Shown here: positions 57,581 through 64,000 of the stretch, in pieces
How the letters are laid out: every line of letters begins with the position of its first letter
Position numbering within the stretch: position 1 is the stretch's first letter
DNA from: Hyphomicrobiales bacterium
Lineage (GTDB): Bacteria > Pseudomonadota > Alphaproteobacteria > Rhizobiales > Beijerinckiaceae
Direction of reading: 5' to 3'
DNA: 64,000 nt
Assembly (NCBI GenBank): GCA_004144595.1
Contig: SEEM01000015.1
Coordinates: 41,996-105,995 of the forward strand
The notes under the pieces: generated by a model
The model's database searches: none
What the model was told of the DNA's origin: nothing
The model's input: only the letters and a program-made list of their open reading frames with translations
Program-made: the position numbers and the translations under genes

Positions 57581-58119
57581 ATCTGGAGTTCCACGCCGGC
57601 GATACAGAGGCCGAATTGGACACCAAGAGCCCAGACGCTTTCCGGACCATCAGCGAGGTCGCCGAAGACCTCGACATACCTCAGCATGTGCTGCGTTTCT
57701 GGGAAACACGCTTCAACCAGATCAAGCCGCTGAAGCGCGGCGGCGGACGCCGCTACTACCGGCCTGACGACGTCGCCCTGCTCAAGGGCATCCGGCGCCT
57801 GCTCTATGGCGAAGGCTATACGATCAAGGGCCTCCAGCGCATCCTGAAAGAGCAGGGACCTCGCCATGTTCAGGCGATCGGCCGTGGTGCGCCGATCGGC
57901 GCCATGAGCGGCGCTGCTGCTCCGGTTGCCGGTGCTGGTCATCCGGCCACGGTCCCCAGCGACTTTGCCGAGGGTTCGGCAGAGCGGCAGCAGCCTTACC
58001 GGCAGCCCGTCCCTGAGGGACTCGACGATGTCTCCATCCTGACCGCGGTCATGAAGGAGCTCGGCCAGTGCCGTCGCATCCTCGAGCAGGCCCTGCAGCC
58101 GGCATCTGACGCTCCCTGA
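57577..58119 (+). CDS. MerR-family regulator downstream of ihfA
   Basis: 180 residues, GTG start overlapping the ihfA stop. MerR-type HTH ([45 protein letters not shown], then [25 protein letters not shown]). The rest is a low-complexity linker and a C-terminal helix ([19 protein letters not shown]). This gene follows ihfA in most alphaproteobacteria; its targets are not known. Confidence 0.92.
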   Translation: MNLEFHAGDTEAELDTKSPDAFRTISEVAEDLDIPQHVLRFWETRFNQIKPLKRGGGRRYYRPDDVALLKGIRRLLYGEGYTIKGLQRILKEQGPRHVQAIGRGAPIGAMSGAAAPVAGAGHPATVPSDFAEGSAERQQPYRQPVPEGLDDVSILTAVMKELGQCRRILEQALQPASDAP

Positions 58120-58193
58120 TAGGAGGCGAAGTGGCAGCTCCGACGGGCTCCACTTCTCGCGTTCCCGCTGACTCGTTCAGGAACTTTCGCCGG

Positions 58194-58673
58194 TTAGCTC
58201 TGCGGCGTTTCATGGGCTTCGGAGCGCGTGACGCGCTCCCGGCGGATGGCAGGCTTCTGCTTTCCGCGGCCAAGCGGACCGGCCTTCTTCAATGGCACGA
58301 GGCTGGCGAGGACGGGGTTGGGAAAATGCTCGAGGGTCGAGCCCGTCGCCGCGTCGACTCCCATCCCGACAAGCCCGCCGATGAGGATGTTTCCGGCGAA
58401 GCCGGCCGCGCCGGCTCCCGCAATGCGGGTTGAAACCGGCACCTGCATGTCGGCGTATCCCTCTTTCGAGAAGTTGACGACGAACTCCGATTTGCGGCTG
58501 ACTTCCCAGGTGCAGGGCGTAGCAGTGCAGGCATGTCCCAGCGAAGAGCGCGCTTCGGCTCCGACAGGCTCGCTGCTGATGGTGATCTGGTTAGTCGTGC
58601 CGCGCGTGACGGTCGCGCAGCCGCCCAGGGCCGCAGCCACCGCGGCTGCGCCAAGTACTCGAATTATCAGCAT
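58194..58673 (-). CDS. Putative lipoprotein, PEGA-like
   Basis: 159 residues from the ATG at 58673. Lipoprotein signal MLIIRVLGAAAVAAALGGC with lipobox LGGC; the next ~60 residues (TVTRGTTNQITISSEPVGAEARS, GHACTATPCTWEVSRKSEFVVNFSKEGYADMQV) resemble a PEGA-type beta domain with two extra Cys. A Gly/Ala-rich hydrophobic stretch follows (GAGAAGFAGNILIGGLVGMGVDAATGS), then a basic tail. Function unknown. Confidence 0.75.
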   Translation of the reverse strand: MLIIRVLGAAAVAAALGGCATVTRGTTNQITISSEPVGAEARSSLGHACTATPCTWEVSRKSEFVVNFSKEGYADMQVPVSTRIAGAGAAGFAGNILIGGLVGMGVDAATGSTLEHFPNPVLASLVPLKKAGPLGRGKQKPAIRRERVTRSEAHETPQS

Positions 58674-58780
58674 GTTACGCCCCCCTATCGCAGGGTTAGC
58701 TAGGTTCTTCCCAAGCGAAAGAGCAAGGCGAACATGCGTACGAACTGTGTACAACTCGCACGCGCGCCAGATTCACAACC

Positions 58781-58808
58781 TTGATGTCTCAATGCCGCCC
58801 CATAGGTT
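58781..58808 (+). promoter_or_regulatory. Predicted promoter of the SMR exporter gene
   Basis: TTGATG (58781-58786), 16-bp spacer, TAGGTT (58803-58808). It predicts a ~66-nt leader that contains two hairpins before the start codon. Confidence 0.5.
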
Positions 58809-58816
58809 CGGGGGTG

Positions 58817-58861
58817 CCGAGGAAGATCTCGGGTTTACGGGGCGCGGCAACCTTGCGCCCC
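58817..58861 (+). promoter_or_regulatory. Two-hairpin leader of the SMR exporter gene
   Basis: Hairpin 1: CCGAG / CTCGG (58817-58832). Hairpin 2: GGGGCGC / GCGCCCC (58839-58861) with a 9-nt loop, 5 nt before the AAGGAG ribosome site. It does not match the guanidine-I core or the ACGR loops of guanidine-II that I would look for next to a gdx gene. Confidence 0.4.
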
Positions 58862-58880
58862 TCTCTCAAGGAGCGCCGGC

Positions 58881-59198
58881 ATGGCTTGGCTCTATCTGTT
58901 CGTCGCGGGCCTGTTCGAGGTCGGCTGGGCCATCGGCCTGAAATACACCCAAGGCTTCACCCGGCTCGTCCCGACGCTGTTCACCGGCGCGAGCATGATC
59001 GTCAGCCTCGGCCTGCTCGGGCTTGCTCTGAAATCGCTGCCTGTCGGTACGGCCTATGCGGTCTGGACCGGCATCGGCACGATCGGCACGGCAATCCTGG
59101 GCATCGCCCTGCTGGGCGAGCCGGCCGGCGCGCTGCGCCTGGCCTGCATCGGCCTGATCGTCGCCGGTATCGTCGGCCTCAAGCTGGTCTCGGCCTGA
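58881..59198 (+). CDS. gdx: SMR exporter, guanidinium type (SugE/Gdx)
   Basis: 105 residues, four helices. The sequence [29 protein letters not shown] with the membrane Glu (GLFEVGW), and [19 protein letters not shown], matches the Gdx (SugE) subclass that exports guanidinium in exchange for protons, rather than the polyaromatic-drug EmrE subclass. It works as a dual-topology dimer. Ribosome site AAGGAG is 9 nt before the ATG. Confidence 0.9.
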   Translation: MAWLYLFVAGLFEVGWAIGLKYTQGFTRLVPTLFTGASMIVSLGLLGLALKSLPVGTAYAVWTGIGTIGTAILGIALLGEPAGALRLACIGLIVAGIVGLKLVSA

Positions 59199-59207
59199 CG
59201 ACCCGAG

Positions 59208-59378
59208 TCAGGTTCGGCGCCATGACTCCGGCCAGTAGCCGCCGCGCTCGATCAGGACGATGACGACGATGATCGCGAGCGTGACCAGGATGGTCATCAG
59301 CTTCGCGTTCCAGGGCACGCCGCGGCCGACCAGCCAGATCAGGCTGAGACCGATGATCAGGGGGATGACGATTTCCAT
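59208..59378 (-). CDS. Small two-helix membrane protein, 56 residues
   Basis: Short open frame from the ATG at 59378. Two hydrophobic stretches, IVIPLIIGLSLIWLVG and LMTILVTLAIIVVIVLIE, are joined by RGVPWNAK, and the tail reads RGGYWPESWRRT. Codon usage and the two clean membrane spans argue that it is real. No known family; antisense to nothing, convergent with gdx and 61 bp downstream of the orphan gene's stop (59440). Confidence 0.6.
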   Translation of the reverse strand: MEIVIPLIIGLSLIWLVGRGVPWNAKLMTILVTLAIIVVIVLIERGGYWPESWRRT

Positions 59379-59439
59379 CGCGGAAATCTAGGCCACGAGA
59401 CCGGCGCAGGCAAAGTTTCTTGCAGGCCTGCCGGATGGA

Positions 59440-60606
59440 TCATTTCAGCCAACCAAGTCCCAGTCGCAGCCCCACCGTCGAGGAAAATTCGAACTGCGGC
59501 GGCACGATGTTGACGATGGCCCGGTCCGACCATACCGAAGCCTGTATGGACAGGCCGAAATTGAAGCCTGCGACGGCATCCAGCTGTATCCGCCTGATCG
59601 GCCCGAGGCGCACCTCCGATTTCGTGATGTTCGCGACGGCTTGCGTTTCGATCCTAGCTCCTGCGGAGACCTGCCCGACGGCTCCGCCGAATCCGACCGC
59701 ACCCTTCATCGTCGTCCAGAGATTAGCCTGGGCGCCCAGCTGCAGCCGGTTCGCGACGTTGATCACGGGAGTGGAAAGGCCCGCCGTCGAGCGGAACTCC
59801 AATCCGATATTCCTGTCCTCCAAACTGAAGCTGGGGATGATTTCATTTTTGAAGTACGGCTTGATGAAACTTGGCATCCGCGGCTGCAGAACCTTGTCGA
59901 CGGAATAACTGATGTTCAAGCCTTTGAAATTCTTGATTTCTCCATAGAGATAAATGGTGTGCGGCAAGCGAGGGTCGATGGGGGGCAGCTTTTGCAGAAT
60001 GCTGAACGGCCCGAGTTGCTTCACCCCTTGCGCGACCATCGAGGCTGTCCGCAGCCCGACCTGCTTCAGTTCCAGTTTGGGCAGCTCCAGGCCGGCCTTT
60101 TCGACGCGCTGTGCGTCGGTCCAGAGCTTCACGACCTTGTTGCGTCCCAGCAGCGCATTCGCCGTGTCCAGCAGGGGGGGCGGCGCGAGGCTCTTTCCCG
60201 TCAGCTGAAACGCGTTGCCCGGAAACAGCAAGGTCATGCTCTGCTCCAGCGAGTGCTCGTCGAACAGGCGCGTCGCGGTATCGTTGCCCACCTTGCCATC
60301 GTCGAGGAGGCTGCAGGCGCGCTGGAGGGTCTTCACCGCGCTTTCGGTGTTGTCGCCGAAGATGCCGTCGACCTTGAGGTTGTTTTTGCCGGCATTGATC
60401 AGGTTGACCGTATGCTGGATCGCGGCGGTATTGTTGCAGCGCGATCCTTTCGAGACGGATTTCTTCGGTTCCGGCACATCAGCCTCCGTCGCGGCCGTCG
60501 GCTGCAACCGTCGCGGGCGGCCGCTCGCGGCGCGACTGCGGTGGCGCCCGTTTTTAGGCTGCCGCCTGGCTGCAGAGTTAGCATTGCCTAGCCCGTGCTC
60601 CGTCAT
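59440..60606 (-). CDS. Orphan protein: peptidoglycan-binding-like domain plus beta-rich C-terminus
   Basis: 388 residues; no overall family recognised and no signal peptide. Residues ~1-55 are basic and low-complexity. Residues ~55-115 resemble a PG_binding_1 domain (NTAAIQHTVNLINAGKNNLKVDGIFGDNTESAVKTLQRA, GKVGNDTATRLF). Residues ~115-205 are helical. From ~210 to the end there are repeated amphipathic strands (TIYLYGEIKNFKGLNISYSV, LGAQANLWTTMKGAVGFGG, VSAGARIETQAVANI, GFNFGLSIQASVWSDRAIVNIV, SSTVGLRLGLGW). Parts of the gene are visibly more AT-rich than neighbours, which suggests transfer. Confidence 0.75.
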   Translation of the reverse strand: MTEHGLGNANSAARRQPKNGRHRSRAASGRPRRLQPTAATEADVPEPKKSVSKGSRCNNTAAIQHTVNLINAGKNNLKVDGIFGDNTESAVKTLQRACSLLDDGKVGNDTATRLFDEHSLEQSMTLLFPGNAFQLTGKSLAPPPLLDTANALLGRNKVVKLWTDAQRVEKAGLELPKLELKQVGLRTASMVAQGVKQLGPFSILQKLPPIDPRLPHTIYLYGEIKNFKGLNISYSVDKVLQPRMPSFIKPYFKNEIIPSFSLEDRNIGLEFRSTAGLSTPVINVANRLQLGAQANLWTTMKGAVGFGGAVGQVSAGARIETQAVANITKSEVRLGPIRRIQLDAVAGFNFGLSIQASVWSDRAIVNIVPPQFEFSSTVGLRLGLGWLK

Positions 60607-60636
60607 TCACTTGATGGAGGCCCAGACGACGGACGA

Positions 60637-61599
60637 TCAGGGTGGCGCGGGCCCCGCTAAGGCCCCGGATGGCTTGCTCCGGCCGATCGGGCGTTCGCCT
60701 TCGACCAGCGGCTTCAACCGCCCGAGCTCGACCGCCAGGAAATCGAGAAAGAGCCTGACCCGTGGCGTATGGCGCATGTCCGGATGGGTGAGCAGCCAGA
60801 GATCGGCGGCAAGATCCGGATCGGGATCGCCGAACCGCCTGAGGGCAGGGCGCGTGTCGCCGATGAAGCAGGGCAGAAAGCCGACGCCGATCCCGGCCTC
60901 GACCGCCTCAGCGAGGCCGAGCACGGTGTTGAGCCGGTAGACGACGCGCTCCGGCGCGACATGGCGGGCGAGATAGCGCACGGCGCTCAGCATGGTGAAC
61001 TGGTCGCCGAGCGAGACCCAGCTCCGCTCCCACAGGCTTTCGCGGGACGGCGGTTCGGTCTCGGGAAAATCGGCGGCGCGGCCATAGAGCGCCCAGGCGA
61101 TCCGGGCGGGCTTCCGGCCGACAAGCGTCTCCGGGGGTGTGTCGGTCGCGCGGATCGCGACATCGGCGTCGCGCTTGGAGAGGTTGGCCGCCTGGTTGCC
61201 GATCAGGACATCGAGCCGGATATCCGGGCACTGCCCGAGGAAGCGCGCGAAGAGCGGCGTCAGCAGGTCGACCAGCAGGGTGTCGTTTGTGGCGACGCGC
61301 AGCTCGCCGGCCGGCTTGATCTCCTGTCCCGCGAGCTTGCGGGCAAAGGCGGTGATGTCGTCGTCGACGCGGGCGGCGAGCTGGATCATCTCCTCGCCCG
61401 CCGGCGTCGCCACATAGCCGCTGCGATGACGCTCGAACAGGCGGGTGCCGAGCGCTTCCTCGATCTGGCCGAGGCGGCGGAACACCGTCGAGTGATTGAC
61501 GCCGAGCGCTGCCGCGGCTGCCGGCAGCGCCCGCTTGTCGGCGATCGCCTTGATCAGGCGGAAATCGTCCCAGGCCAGAGGCTTCGCGGCTTGATTCAT
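60637..61599 (-). CDS. LysR-family regulator of the quinone-stress cluster (inferred)
   Basis: 320 residues from the ATG at 61599 (MNQAAKPLAWDDFRLIKAIADKRALP). HTH LPAAAAALGVNHSTVFRRLGQIEEALGTRLFERHRSGYVATPAGEEMI, then a two-lobed effector domain. It follows the DoxX gene (48-bp gap, same strand) and a perfect inverted repeat lies between DoxX and the divergent dioxygenase gene, so it probably controls both. Confidence 0.9.
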   Translation of the reverse strand: MNQAAKPLAWDDFRLIKAIADKRALPAAAAALGVNHSTVFRRLGQIEEALGTRLFERHRSGYVATPAGEEMIQLAARVDDDITAFARKLAGQEIKPAGELRVATNDTLLVDLLTPLFARFLGQCPDIRLDVLIGNQAANLSKRDADVAIRATDTPPETLVGRKPARIAWALYGRAADFPETEPPSRESLWERSWVSLGDQFTMLSAVRYLARHVAPERVVYRLNTVLGLAEAVEAGIGVGFLPCFIGDTRPALRRFGDPDPDLAADLWLLTHPDMRHTPRVRLFLDFLAVELGRLKPLVEGERPIGRSKPSGALAGPAPP

Positions 61600-61646
61600 C
61601 CGCTCAGTTTCGGCCAAGGCGCGAGCCCCTTCAAGGCGGGTTCGCG

Positions 61647-62072
61647 TCACGCCAGCGCCGGCTTGGCATTGACGGAGGAACGCGCGCCGGTGACGGCGAA
61701 CGCCCCGTCGCCGATCAGCACATGCGCGAAGGCCGTGAGCGCAAGGAAGGCGGGATATTCCCAGCCGCCGTTCGGGGCATTGAAGACCCAGCCGTTGCCG
61801 GCATGGACCGAGAGCGCACCGAGGAGGATCGGGATCAGCGCCAGCGATACGTAGCGGCCATGGAAGCCGATCAGGATCGCGAGGCCGCCGATGAGTTCGG
61901 CCAGCATGATCGGCCAGGCGAGGAAGCCGGGCAGGCCGACCTGTCCGAGGAAGCCGGTGAAGCCGGCGGGGGTGAAGATGACGAGCTTGAGATAGGCGTG
62001 GGCGATGAACATCAGGCCGAGCGCGATGCGCAGGCCGAGGGCGCCATAGGGGGCGAGGCGATTGTCAATCAT
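61647..62072 (-). CDS. DoxX-family membrane protein
   Basis: 141 residues, four hydrophobic helices (ALGLRIALGLMFIAHAYLKLVIF, LAWPIMLAELIGGLAILIGFHGRYVSLALIPILLGAL, PAFLALTAFAHVLIG). DoxX/MhqP-like proteins accompany quinone or thiol stress genes (MhqP in Bacillus). Divergent from the dioxygenase gene; the shared region is 205 bp. Confidence 0.87.
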   Translation of the reverse strand: MIDNRLAPYGALGLRIALGLMFIAHAYLKLVIFTPAGFTGFLGQVGLPGFLAWPIMLAELIGGLAILIGFHGRYVSLALIPILLGALSVHAGNGWVFNAPNGGWEYPAFLALTAFAHVLIGDGAFAVTGARSSVNAKPALA

Positions 62073-62162
62073 GGGATGTCTCCTGGAACGGGACCGGTTG
62101 GTCTCAGCACAGAAGGTCGGGCAACCTCATTCGCAAATCAAATTGTCAATTAGCGATCACGG

Positions 62163-62180
62163 CATTGCATTCGTGCAATG
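62163..62180. promoter_or_regulatory. Candidate LysR operator between DoxX and the dioxygenase gene
   Basis: CATTGCA-TTCG-TGCAATG, perfect 7-bp arms; ATTGCA...TGCAAT is the classic T-N11-A LysR-type site. A second small palindrome, AATTG-T-CAATT, is at 62141-62151. Both lie in the 205-bp divergent region. Confidence 0.6.
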
Positions 62181-62277
62181 AATTCCCTCTGGTGTTTGGT
62201 GCTCTTCATGCCGATCTTCCAGCCAACGGAGCGGGCTACCCGCTCATCGTGATCTAGGACAGCGGAGGACCTTCCCC

Positions 62278-63210
62278 ATGCAGATCAACGGGCTTCACCA
62301 CGTCACCGCCATCTCCGGCCCCGCGCGCCGCAATCTCGATTTCTATGCCCGCGTACTCGGCCTGCGCCTCGTCAAGAAGACGGTCAATTTCGACGATCCC
62401 GGCACCTATCACCTTTATTTTGGCGATGCTAATGCCGCTCCCGGCTCGATCCTGACTTTCTTCCCCTGGGAGCATGCCGCTCCCGGCCGGCTCGGCATCG
62501 GCGAGACGCAGGAGACGGTTTTCCGGGTTCCGGAAGGCTCGATCGGCTTCTGGGCGCATCGCTTCGTCGAGCAGGGCGTGCCGCATGACGCGCCGGTGAA
62601 ACGCTTCGGCGAGACGGTGCTGAGTTTTCGCGATCCGGACGGCATGAGGCTTGCCCTCGTCGGCCTGCCCGGCGTCGAGAAGGAGCCGGCATGGGCCGAG
62701 GGCGGCATCGCCGCCGAGCATGCGCTGCGCGGCTTCCACAGCGTCAGCCTTCTGCTGGCCGATGCCGCGCCGACGGGTGCCATCCTGAGCGACGTCTTCG
62801 GCTTCGCGGAGATCGGACGTGAGGACACGCTGATCCGCTATGCCGCGAAGGGCACTATCGTCGGTGGCGTCATCGACCTGCGCGTCGCCGGCGGCTTCCT
62901 GCCGGCCCGGCAAGGTGCGGGCTCGGTCCATCACATTGCCTTCCGAGCGGCCGATGATGCCGCGCAGGAGGAGATGGTGCGCCGTCTCGTCGAGAACCAC
63001 GGCATCCGCACCACGGAACAGCGCGACCGGAATTATTTCCGCTCGGTCTATTTCCGCGAGCCCGGCCATGTCCTGTTCGAGATCGCGACGGATGTTCCGG
63101 GCTTCGCGGTCGACGAGCCTGCCGCCGAGCTTGGCCGTTCGCTGAAGCTGCCGCCTCAGTACGAGGCCCAGCGCAAGGAGATCGAGGCGGTCCTGCCCGA
63201 TCTCGGCTGA
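62278..63210 (+). CDS. Ring-cleaving dioxygenase, MhqO-like (glyoxalase fold)
   Basis: 310 residues from the ATG at 62278. Two vicinal-oxygen-chelate modules: MQINGLHHVTAISGPARRNLDFYARVLGLRLVKKTVNFDDPGTYHLYFGD and LRGFHSVSLLLADAAP...SVHHIAFRAADDA; metal ligands His (LHHVT), His (VHHIAF) and Glu (HVLFEIATD) are visible. Homologue of MhqO/PcpA-type (hydro)quinone dioxygenases. With the hydrolase that follows it resembles Bacillus mhqO plus mhqD. Confidence 0.9.
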   Translation: MQINGLHHVTAISGPARRNLDFYARVLGLRLVKKTVNFDDPGTYHLYFGDANAAPGSILTFFPWEHAAPGRLGIGETQETVFRVPEGSIGFWAHRFVEQGVPHDAPVKRFGETVLSFRDPDGMRLALVGLPGVEKEPAWAEGGIAAEHALRGFHSVSLLLADAAPTGAILSDVFGFAEIGREDTLIRYAAKGTIVGGVIDLRVAGGFLPARQGAGSVHHIAFRAADDAAQEEMVRRLVENHGIRTTEQRDRNYFRSVYFREPGHVLFEIATDVPGFAVDEPAAELGRSLKLPPQYEAQRKEIEAVLPDLG

Positions 63211-63311
63211 CGAATCCGCCGCCCGCCCAACGGGATGGGCGGCGGGACGATGACCAGGGCGCCCTGTCCGCTTATCGCAAGGGGCAGGGCTCGTCCGCTT
63301 AGTGAAGGGAG

Positions 63312-63941
63312 ATGACCATGATCGCGACGACCGCCGATACCGACTTCATCCATGTCTTTGAGCCCGGCAGCGATCCGGCTCGCCGGCCGCTTCTGCTCCT
63401 GCACGGAACCGGAGGCGACGAGCGTGACCTCCTGTCGCTCGGCCGCACCATGGCACCGGGCGCGAGCCTGCTCTCGCCGCGCGGCAGAGTGCTGGAAGGC
63501 GCGGCGCCACGCTTCTTCCGCCGCCTGGCCGAGGGTGTCTTCGACGAGGCCGATCTGAAGCGTCGCACCGATGAGCTGGCGGAATTCATTTTATGGGCGC
63601 GGGAGCGCCATGGCTTGGCGGCCCCGATCGCGCTCGGCTTCTCCAACGGTGCCAATGTCGCGGCGGCCCTGCTGCTGCAGAGACCCGAAATCCTCGCCGG
63701 CGCCGCCCTGCTGCGCGCGATGACCCCGTTTGCGGAGCCGCCCGCCGCCGATCTCACCGGCAAGCCCGTGCTGATCCTGTCGGGCGCGCTCGACCCGATC
63801 GTGCCGAAAGCCAATGCCGAGGCGCTGGCAGGGCAGCTCGGCGCCAGCGGGGCCGTCGTCGAGCATCGCACGCTGCCGGCAGGCCACGGCCTCGGGCAAG
63901 CGGATCTCGGCCTGCTCGGCGACTGGCTGGCGCGCAACTGA
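63312..63941 (+). CDS. Carboxylesterase/phospholipase family hydrolase, MhqD-like
   Basis: 209 residues from the ATG at 63312 (MTMIATTADTDFIHVFEPG; ATG 63318 also possible). Alpha/beta hydrolase: LLLLHGTGGDERDLLSLG, nucleophile in IALGFSNGANVAAALLL, Asp in LSGALDPIVPKA, His in LPAGHGLGQADLG. Same size and motifs as MhqD; lies 101 bp after the dioxygenase gene in the same direction. From 63942 to the right edge nothing can be assigned. Confidence 0.88.
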   Translation: MTMIATTADTDFIHVFEPGSDPARRPLLLLHGTGGDERDLLSLGRTMAPGASLLSPRGRVLEGAAPRFFRRLAEGVFDEADLKRRTDELAEFILWARERHGLAAPIALGFSNGANVAAALLLQRPEILAGAALLRAMTPFAEPPAADLTGKPVLILSGALDPIVPKANAEALAGQLGASGAVVEHRTLPAGHGLGQADLGLLGDWLARN

Positions 63942-64000
63942 CAATGGCGGCATCGCGGAGAAAATGCCGCGGTGCCGCTGGCACCGACGCTGCTGGAGCA

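Noticed and set aside
58809..58880. Guanidine riboswitch upstream of gdx
   Set aside because: No ykkC core and no paired ACGR hairpin loops seen; only two ordinary stems. Kept as a structured leader, not called as a riboswitch.
63942..64000. Start of a further gene at the right edge
   Set aside because: An ATG at 63943 opens 19 codons to the edge but there is too little sequence to support a call.

Overview
The window is about 64 kb of gene-dense, high-GC chromosome from an alphaproteobacterium, almost certainly of the Hyphomicrobiales (Rhizobiales). The gene order dapA-smpB, lepB-rnc-era, acpS-pdxJ, rpoZ-rsh, recO, nrdR-ribD-ribE-ribH-nusB-thiL and bamE/CBP3-chaperone/YceD-plsX-fabH-ihfA-merR is typical of that order, as are the LdtR-type regulator beside an L,D-transpeptidase and the DUF2336 and DUF6163 genes. 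Bosea or a close relative is my best guess; this is an impression from gene content, not a computed placement. I see no rRNA, tRNA, IS element, prophage, CRISPR array or replication origin.

Layout. 0-6.6 kb: OmpA/BON envelope protein (cut by the left edge), membrane-HhH protein, alpha/beta hydrolase, soluble lytic transglycosylase, dapA. 6.7-13.4 kb: smpB, NYN nuclease-like protein, maltose O-acetyltransferase, the lepB-rnc-era operon, aqpZ, and acpS and pdxJ. 13.5-23.7 kb: a lone HerA-type ATPase, rpoZ, the bifunctional (p)ppGpp enzyme, a LysR/tautomerase pair, recO, parC and a small beta-barrel protein. 23.7-29 kb: DUF2336 protein, a PepSY/DUF2946 metal-reduction pair and a UxaA/SAF/RraA catabolic operon. 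29-38.4 kb: bpt, RDD, threonine deaminase, a LivH-like permease with a lipoprotein-like N-terminus, hemB, an acyl-CoA hydrolase, DUF6163, ldtR and its L,D-transpeptidase. 38.4-52 kb: secreted small protein, MFS pump with divergent MerR regulator, glyA, an orphan membrane protein, the riboflavin/nusB/thiL operon, another MFS, (S)-ureidoglycine aminohydrolase, H+-pyrophosphatase. 52-64 kb: EamA exporter, bamE, CBP3-type chaperone, YceD, plsX, fabH, ihfA, merR, lipoprotein, guanidinium-type SMR exporter, a previously overlooked 56-aa membrane protein, an orphan peptidoglycan-binding-like/beta-rich protein, and a quinone-stress cluster (LysR, DoxX, MhqO-like dioxygenase, MhqD-like hydrolase).

Most of the window is housekeeping: cell-wall and lipid supply, RNA processing, translation rescue, stringent response, cofactor synthesis (pyridoxine, heme, riboflavin, thiamine) and envelope assembly. 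The non-housekeeping interest lies in genes inserted into these conserved blocks and in the regulatory DNA: a palindromic intergenic repeat family (four related copies), a textbook 19-bp-spacer MerR promoter between an MFS pump and its regulator, structured leaders upstream of ldtR and the SMR exporter gene, and two unrecognised orphan proteins that both combine helical N-terminal parts with beta-rich C-termini and lack a visible signal peptide. No multi-gene defence or secretion system is apparent; the two orphans are the best candidates for something undescribed.
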